From Chryseobacterium echinoideorum (lineage in GTDB: Bacteria > Bacteroidota > Bacteroidia > Flavobacteriales > Weeksellaceae), in assembly GCF_007474535.1 (NCBI RefSeq), contig NZ_VKNW01000001.1, positions 496,001 to 560,000 on the forward strand: a stretch of DNA of 64,000 bases, written 5' to 3'. Below the pieces are notes generated by a model. It was given only the letters and a program-made list of their open reading frames with translations. It was not told the origin of the DNA and searched no databases. Position numbers and translations under genes: made by a program. Positions within the stretch are counted from its first letter, which is position 1, and each line of letters opens with the position of its first letter. Shown one piece after another: positions 17,201-25,708 of this stretch.

Positions 17201-19075
17201 AAGATGGATCAAAATACGTTGCAGCCTTTGGTAGATCTTACCGTAGATAATATTATGATGAACGGGAATGATATGGGAGATGTTACTATTTCGGCAGTTA
17301 ACGGATTTTCACTTAATGTATATGATGTAGACGTAAAAGTAGCTTCTGCCGGAATATTGGGAGGAAATAATCTTCACTTGACGGGTACAGTAAATAATAA
17401 TACTTCATCACCAACTATTGATCTTAATACAGAGCTCAGAGATTTTGATCTTTCGTTTACTCAGCAATTTGTACAGTCGATATTTGGTAATCTGAGAGGT
17501 AAGGCTACAGGAGATCTTAAAATTAACGGAACATTAAAAAATCTTGATTACAGCGGTGATATTGCTTTGAAAGATTTTGGCTTAAAGCTTTTATTTACGG
17601 GGGTAGATTATTCTTTTGATGATACAGTTATTTCACTTTCACGAGGTCTTGCAATCTTAAACAATATTGGGGTTCGTGACGGAAGAGCTAATTCGCAGGG
17701 AACAATTTCCGGTGCAATTCAGTTTGAAACCTTATCTTCCATGGGAGTCAACCTGGTAATGAGGGCAGATAATCTTTTAATGCTTAATACCACGCAGAAA
17801 GATTATGATTTGTTTTGGGGAAGAGTTTACGGACAGGGCGACCTGTATGTGGATGGTCCGGTTTCAGCACTTAATCTTTCCACACCTAATATGAAAGCAT
17901 TAAACGGAAGTACATTCACATTTAATTCCAGCTCAACTTCTAATGTAGATGAGTTTAAAATGCTCCGCTTTTTAAAAGAAGGCAAAGATGGTCTTATTAC
18001 TTTGGAAGAAAAGAAAAAGACCGGAGCCAATATGAATATTGATTTTAATGTAGATGTAGATAAAGGCACTACGGTAAATGTTTTGGTGGGTGACGATGCA
18101 GGAAACATAAGTGTTAAGGGAGCCGCAAGAAATTTGAAATTCCAGATGAGCAGACAGGGAAATATCGCCATGAACGGAACCTATATGGTAGAAAGCGGAA
18201 CTTTTATTTCCAAAGCGATTCTTAACAGAACATTTCAGATTCAGAAAAACAGCAGTATAAGATGGGATGGTGATGCAATGAGACCGGCTTTAGATATTAC
18301 GGCAAACTATGTAAGGATGGTTTCCAATGCGGGTCAGTATTTGAATATGGGACAGCTACAGCCGATCAGTGTATTGCTTCAAGCGAAAATTACCAATACC
18401 CTGAATGATCCTCAAATTGATCTGAATGTTACTGCTCTAGATGTTTCCAGTCAGGTAAAAGAAACTTTGGCAGCCAGAATCAATCAGACTGAAGGAGAGA
18501 ATGTATTACAGTTTGGATCTATTCTCCTTCTCAACTCTTTTAATGTAACCAATTCCGGAGGGGTAAATATTGATGCCGTTGGTGTTGCTGAATCTTCAGG
18601 ATACAATATGCTCCTGAAACAATTAGGATCGGTATTAAATACAGTGAGTAATGAATTTCAGATTGATTTGAATTATGTAAGAGGAGATCAGTTATCAAAT
18701 TTTGGTGACAGAGCCAATGCAGGCGTTAGTTTTGATTTGTCTTCGAGAGTTACGGTAAAAACTGGTTTGGGGATTCCTTTGACAAGAACCGAAACTGCCA
18801 ACAATAATTATTTGTCCGGTGAAGGATCTATAGAATATGATATATCTAAGAAAAACGACGGAACACTTGTTGTAAGAGGTTATTCTAAGCCCACCAATAT
18901 CGGAATGGGAGTTGGGACTGTAGGAACAAACGGCTCTGCAAATCAGGCGTATGGAGGGGGTATCGTTTGGAGTAAAAGCTTTAATTCTTTCTTTAAAAAG
19001 AAGAAAAAAGATAAAAAGAAACGGTCTGACTCAGTCTTCATAAAAACAGATTCTTTAAAATCAACGCTTAAATAG
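14288..19075 (+). CDS. Translocation and assembly module protein TamB family
   Basis: 1595 residues from the ATG at 14288 (the frame is open upstream to 14171 inside tsaD, but MAKLENNNENENK starts a normal cytosolic tail). An acidic/Asn-rich N-terminal segment with an apolipophorin-like helix (DNVQETVKGAAEFASD) precedes one transmembrane helix at about 75-98. The rest is a long AsmA/DUF748-like then TamB/DUF490 beta-repeat region, with the TamB core in the last 400 residues (MNGTYMVESGTFISK, ISVLLQAKITNTLNDPQID, LQFGSILLLNSFN). The family spans the periplasm as a hydrophobic groove and helps outer-membrane assembly or phospholipid transport. Lys-rich C-terminus (KKKKKDKKKRSD) is unusual. Confidence 0.9.
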   Translation: MAKLENNNENENKKSVAENLGDQVQKTVDNVQETVKGAAEFASDAINHPIDTAQEFGKQAAKDVVSYSWWAKLLLILFWTALSLIVLIFIAINLPVTKRWAADQALQIVNKDFKAEMSTESVEVNFFGDVTIKGLKIKDYKGLDFITSKEFIADSDWFSLATNIGKNNSLSFSRLTLKNADIKVITYKGDSISNFIRFTQLFDSGKKRDPKKSPFQLNARLEILNSKVSIVNQNSHGEAGKWLTADNVNLISPKVRVNGTDVNARIDNFTFITKRWGKSHFVETFSTDFSMTQDYLSLGDLTFNTDHSLLQGDIKFNLNNGSWADFTDKVSWDMNMKLGSQLSGYDISYFVTNWDNFIPFNASGKMTGPLNNFTLENFLIRNPSVNIATKKLKAKDLLKGNFLIETNDLSTDFTYKDLKAMMPTFVSSKMKNFADDFGKLKYNGAARVTPKQVYVSSGNLMTGIGQAKISNFSLTDYSSSLPKYKGYAEVNDLNTSVITKNKSVGLISGKFNLDGQSFDVNTMRLSTKSQISSIEIMDKEINNVVLNGLLDHKKYNGLITVSDEQAKATINGLIDFSTSRISANVDADIRHLNINYFSGKAGNQIVSGKVNGKMAMSDINDLTLDVDASDVNFATADQKYYIPNAQLKTFIENGNRSILVNAPGAVNGKISGKYNLADLAGMIENGLGKILVGPEPRKLYRGQLFTMDFDVEQGVIAYFLPDLKLPQGAKVVGEYDGNSNNLILNLDASSLKYIMTKKEEISEADRLLAETNPEYKIDDRIRMTRDSAMVDSVMVRINTANADQQLYAKINRLEYNKNIFKDLILTGKNDNGSLLRISTSFNHGSPQDELEENLKSYTINFNQSTNSEGDYIFRFEPTEITLNNTKWAVDTSPELDHYISYRKNTADFEIRNLKIYSDDSSLMINESTFKSAKDFYVDAEVQNFAIEKLFEMQAGGNPMDIKGLANGNVKIKMDQNTLQPLVDLTVDNIMMNGNDMGDVTISAVNGFSLNVYDVDVKVASAGILGGNNLHLTGTVNNNTSSPTIDLNTELRDFDLSFTQQFVQSIFGNLRGKATGDLKINGTLKNLDYSGDIALKDFGLKLLFTGVDYSFDDTVISLSRGLAILNNIGVRDGRANSQGTISGAIQFETLSSMGVNLVMRADNLLMLNTTQKDYDLFWGRVYGQGDLYVDGPVSALNLSTPNMKALNGSTFTFNSSSTSNVDEFKMLRFLKEGKDGLITLEEKKKTGANMNIDFNVDVDKGTTVNVLVGDDAGNISVKGAARNLKFQMSRQGNIAMNGTYMVESGTFISKAILNRTFQIQKNSSIRWDGDAMRPALDITANYVRMVSNAGQYLNMGQLQPISVLLQAKITNTLNDPQIDLNVTALDVSSQVKETLAARINQTEGENVLQFGSILLLNSFNVTNSGGVNIDAVGVAESSGYNMLLKQLGSVLNTVSNEFQIDLNYVRGDQLSNFGDRANAGVSFDLSSRVTVKTGLGIPLTRTETANNNYLSGEGSIEYDISKKNDGTLVVRGYSKPTNIGMGVGTVGTNGSANQAYGGGIVWSKSFNSFFKKKKKDKKKRSDSVFIKTDSLKSTLK

Positions 19076-19157
19076 TTAGAATTTTTTAATGATTTTTATC
19101 ATCCGTGTTAATTATTGTTAATGTTTAATATTATTTTTTTAGTTTAATTATTTTTTT

Positions 19158-19165
19158 TAATTTTG
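19158..19165 (+). promoter_or_regulatory. -7 box of the Lrp/AsnC gene
   Basis: TAATTTTG 44 nt before the start, in a gap that is almost pure A/T. No TTG at the ideal distance. Confidence 0.35.
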
Positions 19166-19209
19166 TAAAAAATTTAAAGATTTTTTAGGAAAAATATAAT
19201 TTCACTAAT

Positions 19210-19680
19210 ATGAACTATCAACTGGACGAAATAGACAAGAAAATTCTTGATTTTCTGGTAGAAAATACAAGAATGCCTTTTACTGAAATTGCTAAGCAGA
19301 TGGACGTTTCTGCTGGTACTATTCACGTAAGGGTAAAGAAAATGGAAGATGCAGGTATTATTTTAGGATCATCTCTCAACCTTGATTATGGTAAATTGGA
19401 TTATCACTTCACGGCTTTTATAGGTATTCTTTTAACAAAATCAAACCGCACTCAGGAGGTTTTGAAAGAATTATCAAGCATACCCAACGTTATCGAAGCA
19501 AGCGTTATTTCCGGAAAATATAATATATTCTGTAAAGTAAGAGCAAAAAACACAAATGATGCTAAGAGAATTATTTATCAGATAGACGACATTCAGGACG
19601 TAATGAGAACTGAAAGTATGATTTCTATGGAAGAATACCTTAGTGATAAAAACAGATTGATTAACGCAATCTCAATTTAG
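19210..19680 (+). CDS. Lrp/AsnC-family transcriptional regulator
   Basis: 156 residues, usual length. N-terminal winged HTH (LDEIDKKILDFLVENTRMPF, then TEIAKQMDVSAGTIHVRVKK) and C-terminal RAM ligand domain (YHFTAFIGILLT, VIEASVISGKYNIFCKV). Members bind amino acids and form octamers that bend DNA; the ligand cannot be assigned. Single gene with a strong terminator directly after it. Confidence 0.93.
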   Translation: MNYQLDEIDKKILDFLVENTRMPFTEIAKQMDVSAGTIHVRVKKMEDAGIILGSSLNLDYGKLDYHFTAFIGILLTKSNRTQEVLKELSSIPNVIEASVISGKYNIFCKVRAKNTNDAKRIIYQIDDIQDVMRTESMISMEEYLSDKNRLINAISI

Positions 19681-19705
19681 TCAAACTTTAAACGATATAA
19701 ATACC

Positions 19706-19740
19706 AAAGAACTTATGAAATCATTCATAAGTTCTTTATT
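19706..19740 (+). terminator. Terminator of the Lrp gene, abutting the next promoter
   Basis: 14-bp perfect stem AAAGAACTTATGAA (19706-19719) and TTCATAAGTTCTTT (19724-19737). The descending arm runs straight into the -7 box TATTTTTG (19737-19744) of the next gene. Confidence 0.85.
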
Positions 19741-19744
19741 TTTG
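19737..19744 (+). promoter_or_regulatory. -7 box directly before the ATG at 19749
   Basis: TATTTTTG then C, only 4 nt before the start codon, so transcription would begin at or next to the ATG (leaderless mRNA). Confidence 0.45.
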
Positions 19745-19748
19745 CATT

Positions 19749-20138
19749 ATGGAAAAGGAATATAAAGAATACAGCTATTTTGATGAAGATCCAAAAAAAG
19801 GATGGGGTTTTATTCTGGCACTGGCTTCTTTGCTCGTGTTTACATTGATGGGAATCGGACTAGATTTTGACGAATACCTTCAGCATGAAAGTCTTAATAT
19901 CCCTCAAGGGTATTTTTATCTGATTTTCTCGGTTGATATCTTGATGATTGTAGGAATTGTATTGATGTTTTTTTATCGAAAAGCAGGAATTGTATTATTT
20001 CCCCTGATGCTTCTTGCTCATTTTTTTATGCATAACTATTATCTTTCCACATTTTTATATTCTGATGTTACCAATCTGTTTCTTTTTACAGGATTCGGAA
20101 TGTTGGCAATTATTCCGAAATGGAAGTTTTTCAGATAG
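19749..20138 (+). CDS. Small integral membrane protein
   Basis: 129 residues with a charged, Tyr-rich N-terminal tail (MEKEYKEYSYFDEDPKKGWG) and four hydrophobic segments at about 21-38, 55-75, 79-97 and 104-122, ending KWKFFR. No family recognised. Likely leaderless transcript (see the box at 19737). Function unknown. Confidence 0.75.
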   Translation: MEKEYKEYSYFDEDPKKGWGFILALASLLVFTLMGIGLDFDEYLQHESLNIPQGYFYLIFSVDILMIVGIVLMFFYRKAGIVLFPLMLLAHFFMHNYYLSTFLYSDVTNLFLFTGFGMLAIIPKWKFFR

Positions 20139-20218
20139 AAACATAAAGTTTATTACATTTTTAACTAATCTTTGAACTCTCCGTCAGAATTTTTAATTTT
20201 GACATAAAATATAAAATT

Positions 20219-20773
20219 ATGAACACACCCTCTAAAATGATAGATCTGGGAACAAAAGCTCCCTTTTTCGAGCTTCCAAACCCTTCAAAAAATAACGAAG
20301 TTCAATCTCTTGATGATCTAAAAGGAGAAAAAGGAACATTGATAATTTTCATGTGCAATCATTGTCCGTTTGTTCTTCATGTTATTGATAAACTCACCGA
20401 ACTTTACGAAGATTATAATGAGAGAGGAATTGAGTTTATTGCAATCAACTCAAATGATGTTGAAAAATATCCCGCAGACTCTCCGGAGAAAATGATCGAA
20501 TTCCAAATCGAAAGAAAATTTGATTTTCCTTATCTATATGATGAAAGCCAAGCTATTGCAAAGGCCTATGATGCAGCTTGCACTCCAGATTTATTTTTCT
20601 TTGATGAAAAATTAGATCTTATTTATCGCGGGCAAATGGATGATTCCAGACCGGGAAATAATAAAGACGTTACTGGGGAAGACTTGATCATTGCTTTTGA
20701 AAATCTTTTATTAGGTGAAGCTCAGGAAGAAATTCAAAGACCAAGCATGGGCTGCAATATTAAATGGAAATAA
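20219..20773 (+). CDS. Thioredoxin-fold protein (AhpC/TSA-like redoxin)
   Basis: 184 residues, no signal peptide. Residues 10-180 follow the redoxin pattern: GTKAPFFELPN, LIIFMCNHCPFVLHV with C-x-x-C-P in the thioredoxin position, FDFPYLYDESQAIAKAYDA, CTPDLFFFD (cis-Pro region) and IYRGQMDDSRPG. Likely a cytosolic thiol reductase or peroxidase; substrate unknown. Shares a bidirectional terminator with the convergent BON-SH3 gene. Confidence 0.88.
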   Translation: MNTPSKMIDLGTKAPFFELPNPSKNNEVQSLDDLKGEKGTLIIFMCNHCPFVLHVIDKLTELYEDYNERGIEFIAINSNDVEKYPADSPEKMIEFQIERKFDFPYLYDESQAIAKAYDAACTPDLFFFDEKLDLIYRGQMDDSRPGNNKDVTGEDLIIAFENLLLGEAQEEIQRPSMGCNIKWK

Positions 20774-20798
20774 GTTTTTTTTAATCTAAAATAAAAAA

Positions 20799-20828
20799 AT
20801 ACCCTGAAAAATTGTTTTTTCAGGGTAT
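20799..20828. terminator. Bidirectional terminator between convergent genes
   Basis: 13-bp perfect stem ATACCCTGAAAAA (20799-20811) and TTTTTCAGGGTAT (20816-20828), with A-run on the left and an AT-rich right side. Confidence 0.8.
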
Positions 20829-20855
20829 TATATTCTTAAAAATGAATTATTCTTA

Positions 20856-21275
20856 CTAAGCTTTCAAATATCTCGAATAAGCATAGCCTTCTTCTCCGTC
20901 TGCGGTTCTCACTTTCCACCAGTCATCAGAAGTCTGTTCAACCAAAGTAATGGTTTCTCCCTTTGCCGCTTTTCCTACAACGGCTGCATCTGTAGAAGGC
21001 TCCTGTCTGATGTTTAGATTAGACTCTTCAGTTGCAACAGTAAGGCTTGTTCCTGCTGCAAGACCTGTAACCTGCACATCAATATTGATGTCTGATGCAG
21101 AATAAGTAGAATCTATTGCTCCTAAAGCATTCCATACGGCATCTTTTGCAGCAGTATTTGATGCGCCACCGGAAATGTAAAGAATTCCATCCTGCTCCTG
21201 AACCTGAAGATTACTTACTCCTGCAGATTGAGCTGCTGAAACCACGCTTGAATATTTATCTTGTAATGTGCTCAT
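20856..21275 (-). CDS. BON domain plus SH3b domain protein
   Basis: 139 residues. Residues about 1-70 form a BON-like domain (VSNLQVQEQDGILYISGGAS), residues about 76-139 a bacterial SH3 domain (SNLNIRQEPSTDAAVVGKA, WWKVRTADGEEGYAYSRYL). No signal peptide visible, which is odd for an SH3b protein expected to touch cell wall or membrane. Begins 6 bp after the BON lipoprotein gene, so they form an operon. Role likely in envelope binding (inference). Confidence 0.85.
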   Translation of the reverse strand: MSTLQDKYSSVVSAAQSAGVSNLQVQEQDGILYISGGASNTAAKDAVWNALGAIDSTYSASDINIDVQVTGLAAGTSLTVATEESNLNIRQEPSTDAAVVGKAAKGETITLVEQTSDDWWKVRTADGEEGYAYSRYLKA

Positions 21276-21281
21276 GATTTC

Positions 21282-21764
21282 TTATTTTACAACTAAATTA
21301 TTATTATACTTTCCGATTTTTAAAGCATCTACAGATTCTTTAATTTTTCTCGCCTGAACTGAAGATACATTTCCGGTTAAAGTCAACTCTCCGTTAATTA
21401 CTTCAACTTTTACCGAAGGGAAATCTTTTACTGCATCCTGTACTTTTTGCTGAACCATAGGATCTACGGCAGAAGCTGTTTCTACTGGCATTGGAGCTGC
21501 CTCTACTGTAGCCATGTCATGAACATCTTTTACTCCTTTTATTTCTTTCAAAGACTTGATGGTAGCATCTTTTTCTTCCTGCGAAGCAAAAGTTCCGCTT
21601 AAGTGTGCTACACCTTCTTTTACCTCTACACTTGCTCCAGGATTTGCTGTTACAACTGTAGTTGCCTGAGTCTGTAATTCAGCATCAGATACTTTCTTTT
21701 TACACGAAATAGATCCAAACGATACTGCTAAAGCTAAAGCAGATATTGCGATTGTTTTTTTCAT
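21282..21764 (-). CDS. Lipoprotein with two BON domains
   Basis: 160 residues. Lipobox at Cys21 (FGSISC), followed by KKKVSDAE. Two BON domains: about 27-85 (GASVEVKEGVAHLSGTFAS, KGVKDVHDMATV) and about 102-160 (SVKVEVINGELTLTGNVSS, NNLVVK). Same architecture class as OsmY/Kbp phospholipid-binding stress proteins. First gene of the two-gene BON operon. Confidence 0.88.
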   Translation of the reverse strand: MKKTIAISALALAVSFGSISCKKKVSDAELQTQATTVVTANPGASVEVKEGVAHLSGTFASQEEKDATIKSLKEIKGVKDVHDMATVEAAPMPVETASAVDPMVQQKVQDAVKDFPSVKVEVINGELTLTGNVSSVQARKIKESVDALKIGKYNNNLVVK

Positions 21765-21945
21765 AATTGTTTAATTTAATGTTTTAAATACAATCAAATG
21801 TAATAATAAATTTTGTACCAACAGATTAAAATTTTAAAAAATATCTGATAAGATTACTATAAGTTTTTCATTTTCTGTGATTTAATTTATTAATTATTGA
21901 GCACGCAAATTTTTATAAAAATTTAGGCTTAAATAATTAAAGCAT

Positions 21946-21953
21946 TATATTTG
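21946..21953 (+). promoter_or_regulatory. -7 box of the DAACS symporter gene
   Basis: TATATTTG, 19 nt before the ATG at 21973. Confidence 0.45.
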
Positions 21954-21972
21954 TCTTTCTTGAATTATATAT

Positions 21973-23223
21973 ATGAAAGGACAAAATAAATTATTCGTTG
22001 CTATTATTGTAGCATTAGTAATTGGTGTCGCCATTGGAGGTTTGGTGCATATTAATTATCCTGAAAGCGCAGAGCCGTTTTCTAAAAATATCAAGCTTCT
22101 GGGAACCATCTTTATTCGTTTGGTGCAAATGATTATTGCTCCGCTTGTATTTACCACGCTTGTTGTAGGTATCGCAAAAATGAGCGACATCAAAATGATT
22201 GGAAGAGTTGGTACAAAAGCGATGCTGTGGTTTATTTCCGCTTCATTGATATCACTTTTTATCGGTTTGGTGTTAGTCAATTGGCTTGCACCGGGACACG
22301 TTACCCAGCTTCCCATTCAGGATGCATCATCTGCAGAAGAATTGGTGAGGTCCAGTAAAGGTTTTTCTCTGGAAGATTTTGTAAAACATATTATTCCTAA
22401 AAGCTTGTTTGAGGCTTTTGCAACCAATGAAGTGCTTCAGATCGTTGTGTTTTCTATTATGTTTGGGGTAGCTTTAGCTAATTTAGGAGATGAATATGCA
22501 CAGCCGGTAATTAGATTGTTTGATGTTATAGCACACGGAATTTTGAAAATGGTAGGTTACATTATGTGGTTTGCCCCTTTGGGAGTTTTAGGAGCTATTG
22601 CGGCGGTGGTTGCAACCAATGGTTTTGAAATATTTAAAGTCTACGCTATTTATCTGCGGGATTTTTTCTTTGCCTTAGGAATTTTGTGGCTGGTTTTACT
22701 CTTGGTAGGATATATGATTTTAGGACGCCGTCTTTTTGATCTTTTAAGAAGAATAAAATCACCGTTGCTTATTGCTTTTTCTACGACAAGTTCAGAGGCT
22801 GTTTTTCCAAAACTGGTAGAAGAGCTGGAAAGATTTGGCTGCAATAACAGAGTTGTTTCGTTTATTTTGCCATTAGGGTATTCTTTCAATCTGGACGGGA
22901 GTATGATGTACATGACTTTTGCTTCTATTTTTATTGCCCAGATTTACGGGATTGATATGTCTATCGGACAGCAGGTGACCATGCTTTTAGTTTTAATGCT
23001 TACTTCAAAAGGAATTGCAGGAGTTCCGAGAGCTAGTCTGGTAATTATTGTAGCAACTTGTTCCATGTTTGGAATTCCACCGGAAGGGATTGCATTGATT
23101 TTACCGATTGATCACTTTTGCGATATGGGAAGAAGTATGACCAATGTATTGGGGAATGCTTTGGCAACTTCAGCTGTTTCAAAATGGGAAGGTCAGCTTG
23201 ATACCCACGGCGGAGATTTGTAG
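21973..23223 (+). CDS. Dicarboxylate/amino acid:cation symporter (DAACS)
   Basis: 416 residues, usual length for the GltP/DctA family, with eight membrane segments and two re-entrant loops. The Ser-rich HP1 motif STTSSEAVFPK and the conserved FNLDGSMMYMTFASIFIAQ and GVPRASLVII blocks are intact. Imports glutamate/aspartate or C4-dicarboxylates with Na+ or H+; which one is not readable. Single gene with its own promoter and terminator. Confidence 0.93.
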   Translation: MKGQNKLFVAIIVALVIGVAIGGLVHINYPESAEPFSKNIKLLGTIFIRLVQMIIAPLVFTTLVVGIAKMSDIKMIGRVGTKAMLWFISASLISLFIGLVLVNWLAPGHVTQLPIQDASSAEELVRSSKGFSLEDFVKHIIPKSLFEAFATNEVLQIVVFSIMFGVALANLGDEYAQPVIRLFDVIAHGILKMVGYIMWFAPLGVLGAIAAVVATNGFEIFKVYAIYLRDFFFALGILWLVLLLVGYMILGRRLFDLLRRIKSPLLIAFSTTSSEAVFPKLVEELERFGCNNRVVSFILPLGYSFNLDGSMMYMTFASIFIAQIYGIDMSIGQQVTMLLVLMLTSKGIAGVPRASLVIIVATCSMFGIPPEGIALILPIDHFCDMGRSMTNVLGNALATSAVSKWEGQLDTHGGDL

Positions 23224-23244
23224 CAGTTCTGAATTTTAATATAA

Positions 23245-23288
23245 AAAGGCAAAGCTAAATTAACTTTTAAGCTTTGCCTTTATTTTTT
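23245..23288 (+). terminator. Terminator of the symporter gene
   Basis: 12-bp stem AAAGGCAAAGCT (23245-23256) and AGCTTTGCCTTT (23270-23281), then TATTTTTT. Confidence 0.8.
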
Positions 23289-23372
23289 GAAATACTACAT
23301 TATTAACAAGTCGAATGCTTTTAATGTAGAGTTCATGTTTTCCAATTTAGATTTGCAAATTTTTTTATGTAA

Positions 23373-25520
23373 TTAAATTCTTTCTAATTCGTCTCCGTCA
23401 ATCGTCGTTTTAAAAGTGCCGTAATTTACAACTACTTTATTTTTAGATATTTTTTCAATCGTTCCCACACTGGTACTTCCGGTTATTCTCACCCGCTGAC
23501 CTATCTTCATCCAGACAGAGCGATCGGTTTTACGTTTTTCCTCAAGCTTTTCGTTGGTTTCAGTAATTTTTTCAATCACATCTTCTTTTTTCAGTTGTTG
23601 GGTGATTTTTCTTTTGACAATCTGAAGTCTTTTAGATTCGTCTTTATCAGCACCAATTTTTCTGAATTTTTCTTGTTCCAAAATTTTTACAAAATCTTTC
23701 ACTACATCCTTTCTGGATTTCCCTTTTACATAGCTGTCTATAAAAGATTCTATCTTGTTGCCAAACTGTAATTTACGGTGCTCTTCTTCGTACAGTTTCT
23801 GAAAGTTGAATAACTTTTGCTGAAGCTGGTCGTTTAGTTTTTGAAGATTGTCGCGCTTGTCTTCTACAGATTCTTTTCTTTCCGCAAGATCGGTTTTCAG
23901 TTTTTCAACTTCATATTTTTCCTGTTGAAGCTTTACAATGGTTTTATCTAAATTTACAATATCATGTTCCACTTTTTTCTTAGCAGAATGAATGATAAAT
24001 CTTGGGATTTTATTTTTCTCTGCCACTTCAAAGGTAAATGAACTTCCGGCTTGTCCTACCTCCAGTTTGTACATGGGTTCCAGCGTTTCCTCGTTAAAAA
24101 GCATGGCTGCGTTTTGCGCATTCGGTAGCTGCTCTACAACCAGTTTGATATTGGTATAATGCGTTGTGATGATGGCAAAACTTTTTTTATCATAAAAAAA
24201 CTCCAGAAAGCTTTCTGCCAAAGCACCGCCCAATTCAGGATCCGAACCTGTACCAAATTCATCAATCAATAAAAGAGTTTCGGCATCTGCTTCGCGGATG
24301 ATCCCTCCCATTTTTTTTAATCGTGATGAGTAAGTAGACAGATGGTTTTCAATAGATTGATTGTCGCCAATATCCGTCATGATTTTGTCGAAGAAAAACA
24401 TTTCCGATTTTGGATGTACAGGAACCAGAATTCCGCTTTGAATCATTAATTGAAGCAATCCGACCGTTTTCAGGGTGATTGATTTTCCGCCCGCATTCGG
24501 TCCTGAGATACAGATAATTCTGTTGTGTTCGGTGAACGTTAACGATTGAGGGAAAATGACTTTATTTTCCGCTTTATTTCTTAGAAACAATAATGGGTGG
24601 AAAGCATCTTTTAATCTTAATGTTTTATGACGGTTGATTTTGGGTAAAATTCCGTTGATAAGATGGGCAAATTTTGCCTTGGCTCTCGTTAAATCCAGAT
24701 CAAAAATGTATTGCTGATATCTCCAAAGCTGAGGTTGGAATTCTGCTAATTCTGCAGTAAGCTGTCTTAAAATTTTATCAATTTCTTTTTTCTCTTCTTC
24801 CTGACTTTCCCGAAGCTTAAAATAATGATTCACTACACTTTCCGGCTGAATATAAGTGATGGAACCGGTTTTTGAAAGTCCTAAAACTCTTCCCTGAACT
24901 CTTTTCTTAAATCCCGATTTTACAGCCAGAACTCTTTGGTCGTCAATAATCGTTTCCCGGATATCATCTAAAAACTCACTTTGACCGTAATTGAATAAAG
25001 CTCTGTTGAAATTCTCGGTAATGGCTTTTTTAGCATGCTGAATTTCCGTTCTCAATCCTTTCAGAATCGGAGATGCTTCACTTTTTACTTCACCAAAACG
25101 GTTGAAAACCTTGTCAACTTTATCAATGATTTCTTTTCTGAACTCAAGCACTGAAACATCCTTAATAAGCGTAGGGAAAGTTTCGGGCATGGTTGGGAAA
25201 AACTTCTGCAGTTTACCGATTTGCTCCGTAAGTGTTTTAATTTTGATGAAAGCAACGTTTTCTAATCGGTAATTTTCAATCAGCATCAATTTCAGTTCAC
25301 TTTCAATATCTTCATATTCACTAAACGGAATGGCATTAGAGCTTTCAAAGCTTGAGAGGTATTCTGAAGTTTTTTTCAGGGAAAGCTCAGCCTCATCTAT
25401 TTTCATCGGACGAAGCTGAAGGATTTTTTCTCTTGTTTTCGGAGAATATGCAAAGGGAGAAATTTCTGCGAGCAATTGCGGAAATTCCAATTCGTCTAAA
25501 TCTTCTTTATCTATATACAC
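23373..25520 (-). CDS. MutS2-family ATPase without Smr domain
   Basis: 715 residues. MutS core with lever helices, ATPase domain with Walker A GPNAGGKS (340-347) and Walker B LLLIDEFGTGSDPELGG, THYTNIK switch. Long coiled coil about 515-600 (KLQQEKYEVEKLKTDLAERK). The C-terminus (GQRVRITGSTSVGTIEKISK..., GDELERI) is a KOW-like beta domain, and the protein ends there. The Smr endonuclease of classical MutS2 (about 785 residues in Bacillus) is absent. Roles known for the family are suppression of recombination and rescue of collided ribosomes; which applies here is open. Confidence 0.9.
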   Translation of the reverse strand: MYIDKEDLDELEFPQLLAEISPFAYSPKTREKILQLRPMKIDEAELSLKKTSEYLSSFESSNAIPFSEYEDIESELKLMLIENYRLENVAFIKIKTLTEQIGKLQKFFPTMPETFPTLIKDVSVLEFRKEIIDKVDKVFNRFGEVKSEASPILKGLRTEIQHAKKAITENFNRALFNYGQSEFLDDIRETIIDDQRVLAVKSGFKKRVQGRVLGLSKTGSITYIQPESVVNHYFKLRESQEEEKKEIDKILRQLTAELAEFQPQLWRYQQYIFDLDLTRAKAKFAHLINGILPKINRHKTLRLKDAFHPLLFLRNKAENKVIFPQSLTFTEHNRIICISGPNAGGKSITLKTVGLLQLMIQSGILVPVHPKSEMFFFDKIMTDIGDNQSIENHLSTYSSRLKKMGGIIREADAETLLLIDEFGTGSDPELGGALAESFLEFFYDKKSFAIITTHYTNIKLVVEQLPNAQNAAMLFNEETLEPMYKLEVGQAGSSFTFEVAEKNKIPRFIIHSAKKKVEHDIVNLDKTIVKLQQEKYEVEKLKTDLAERKESVEDKRDNLQKLNDQLQQKLFNFQKLYEEEHRKLQFGNKIESFIDSYVKGKSRKDVVKDFVKILEQEKFRKIGADKDESKRLQIVKRKITQQLKKEDVIEKITETNEKLEEKRKTDRSVWMKIGQRVRITGSTSVGTIEKISKNKVVVNYGTFKTTIDGDELERI

Positions 25521-25696
25521 AATGCAAAGATAACTAATTTGAAAATTTGAAAATGAGTTAATTTGATAATTAAAAATTCAAATTTTGCTAATATGAGTAT
25601 TAAAATTAAAAAAAGATTCTGAAGTTCTTGTGAAATTATTATAGGCTTCTTTAAACTCTGAAAGACGAAATACATTTGAAGTAATCGTAATATCTG

Positions 25697-25704
25697 TATA
25701 TTTG
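25697..25704 (+). promoter_or_regulatory. -7 box directly before the GNAT gene
   Basis: TATATTTG, 4 nt before the ATG at 25709, with TTG at 25676-25678 (18-nt spacing). Predicts a leaderless mRNA. The rest of the 185-bp gap upstream is AT-rich without other structure. Confidence 0.5.
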
Positions 25705-25708
25705 ATTG

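Noticed and set aside
17827..18171. 114-codon minus-strand ORF inside tamB
   Set aside because: Antisense shadow without start signal or recognisable domain.
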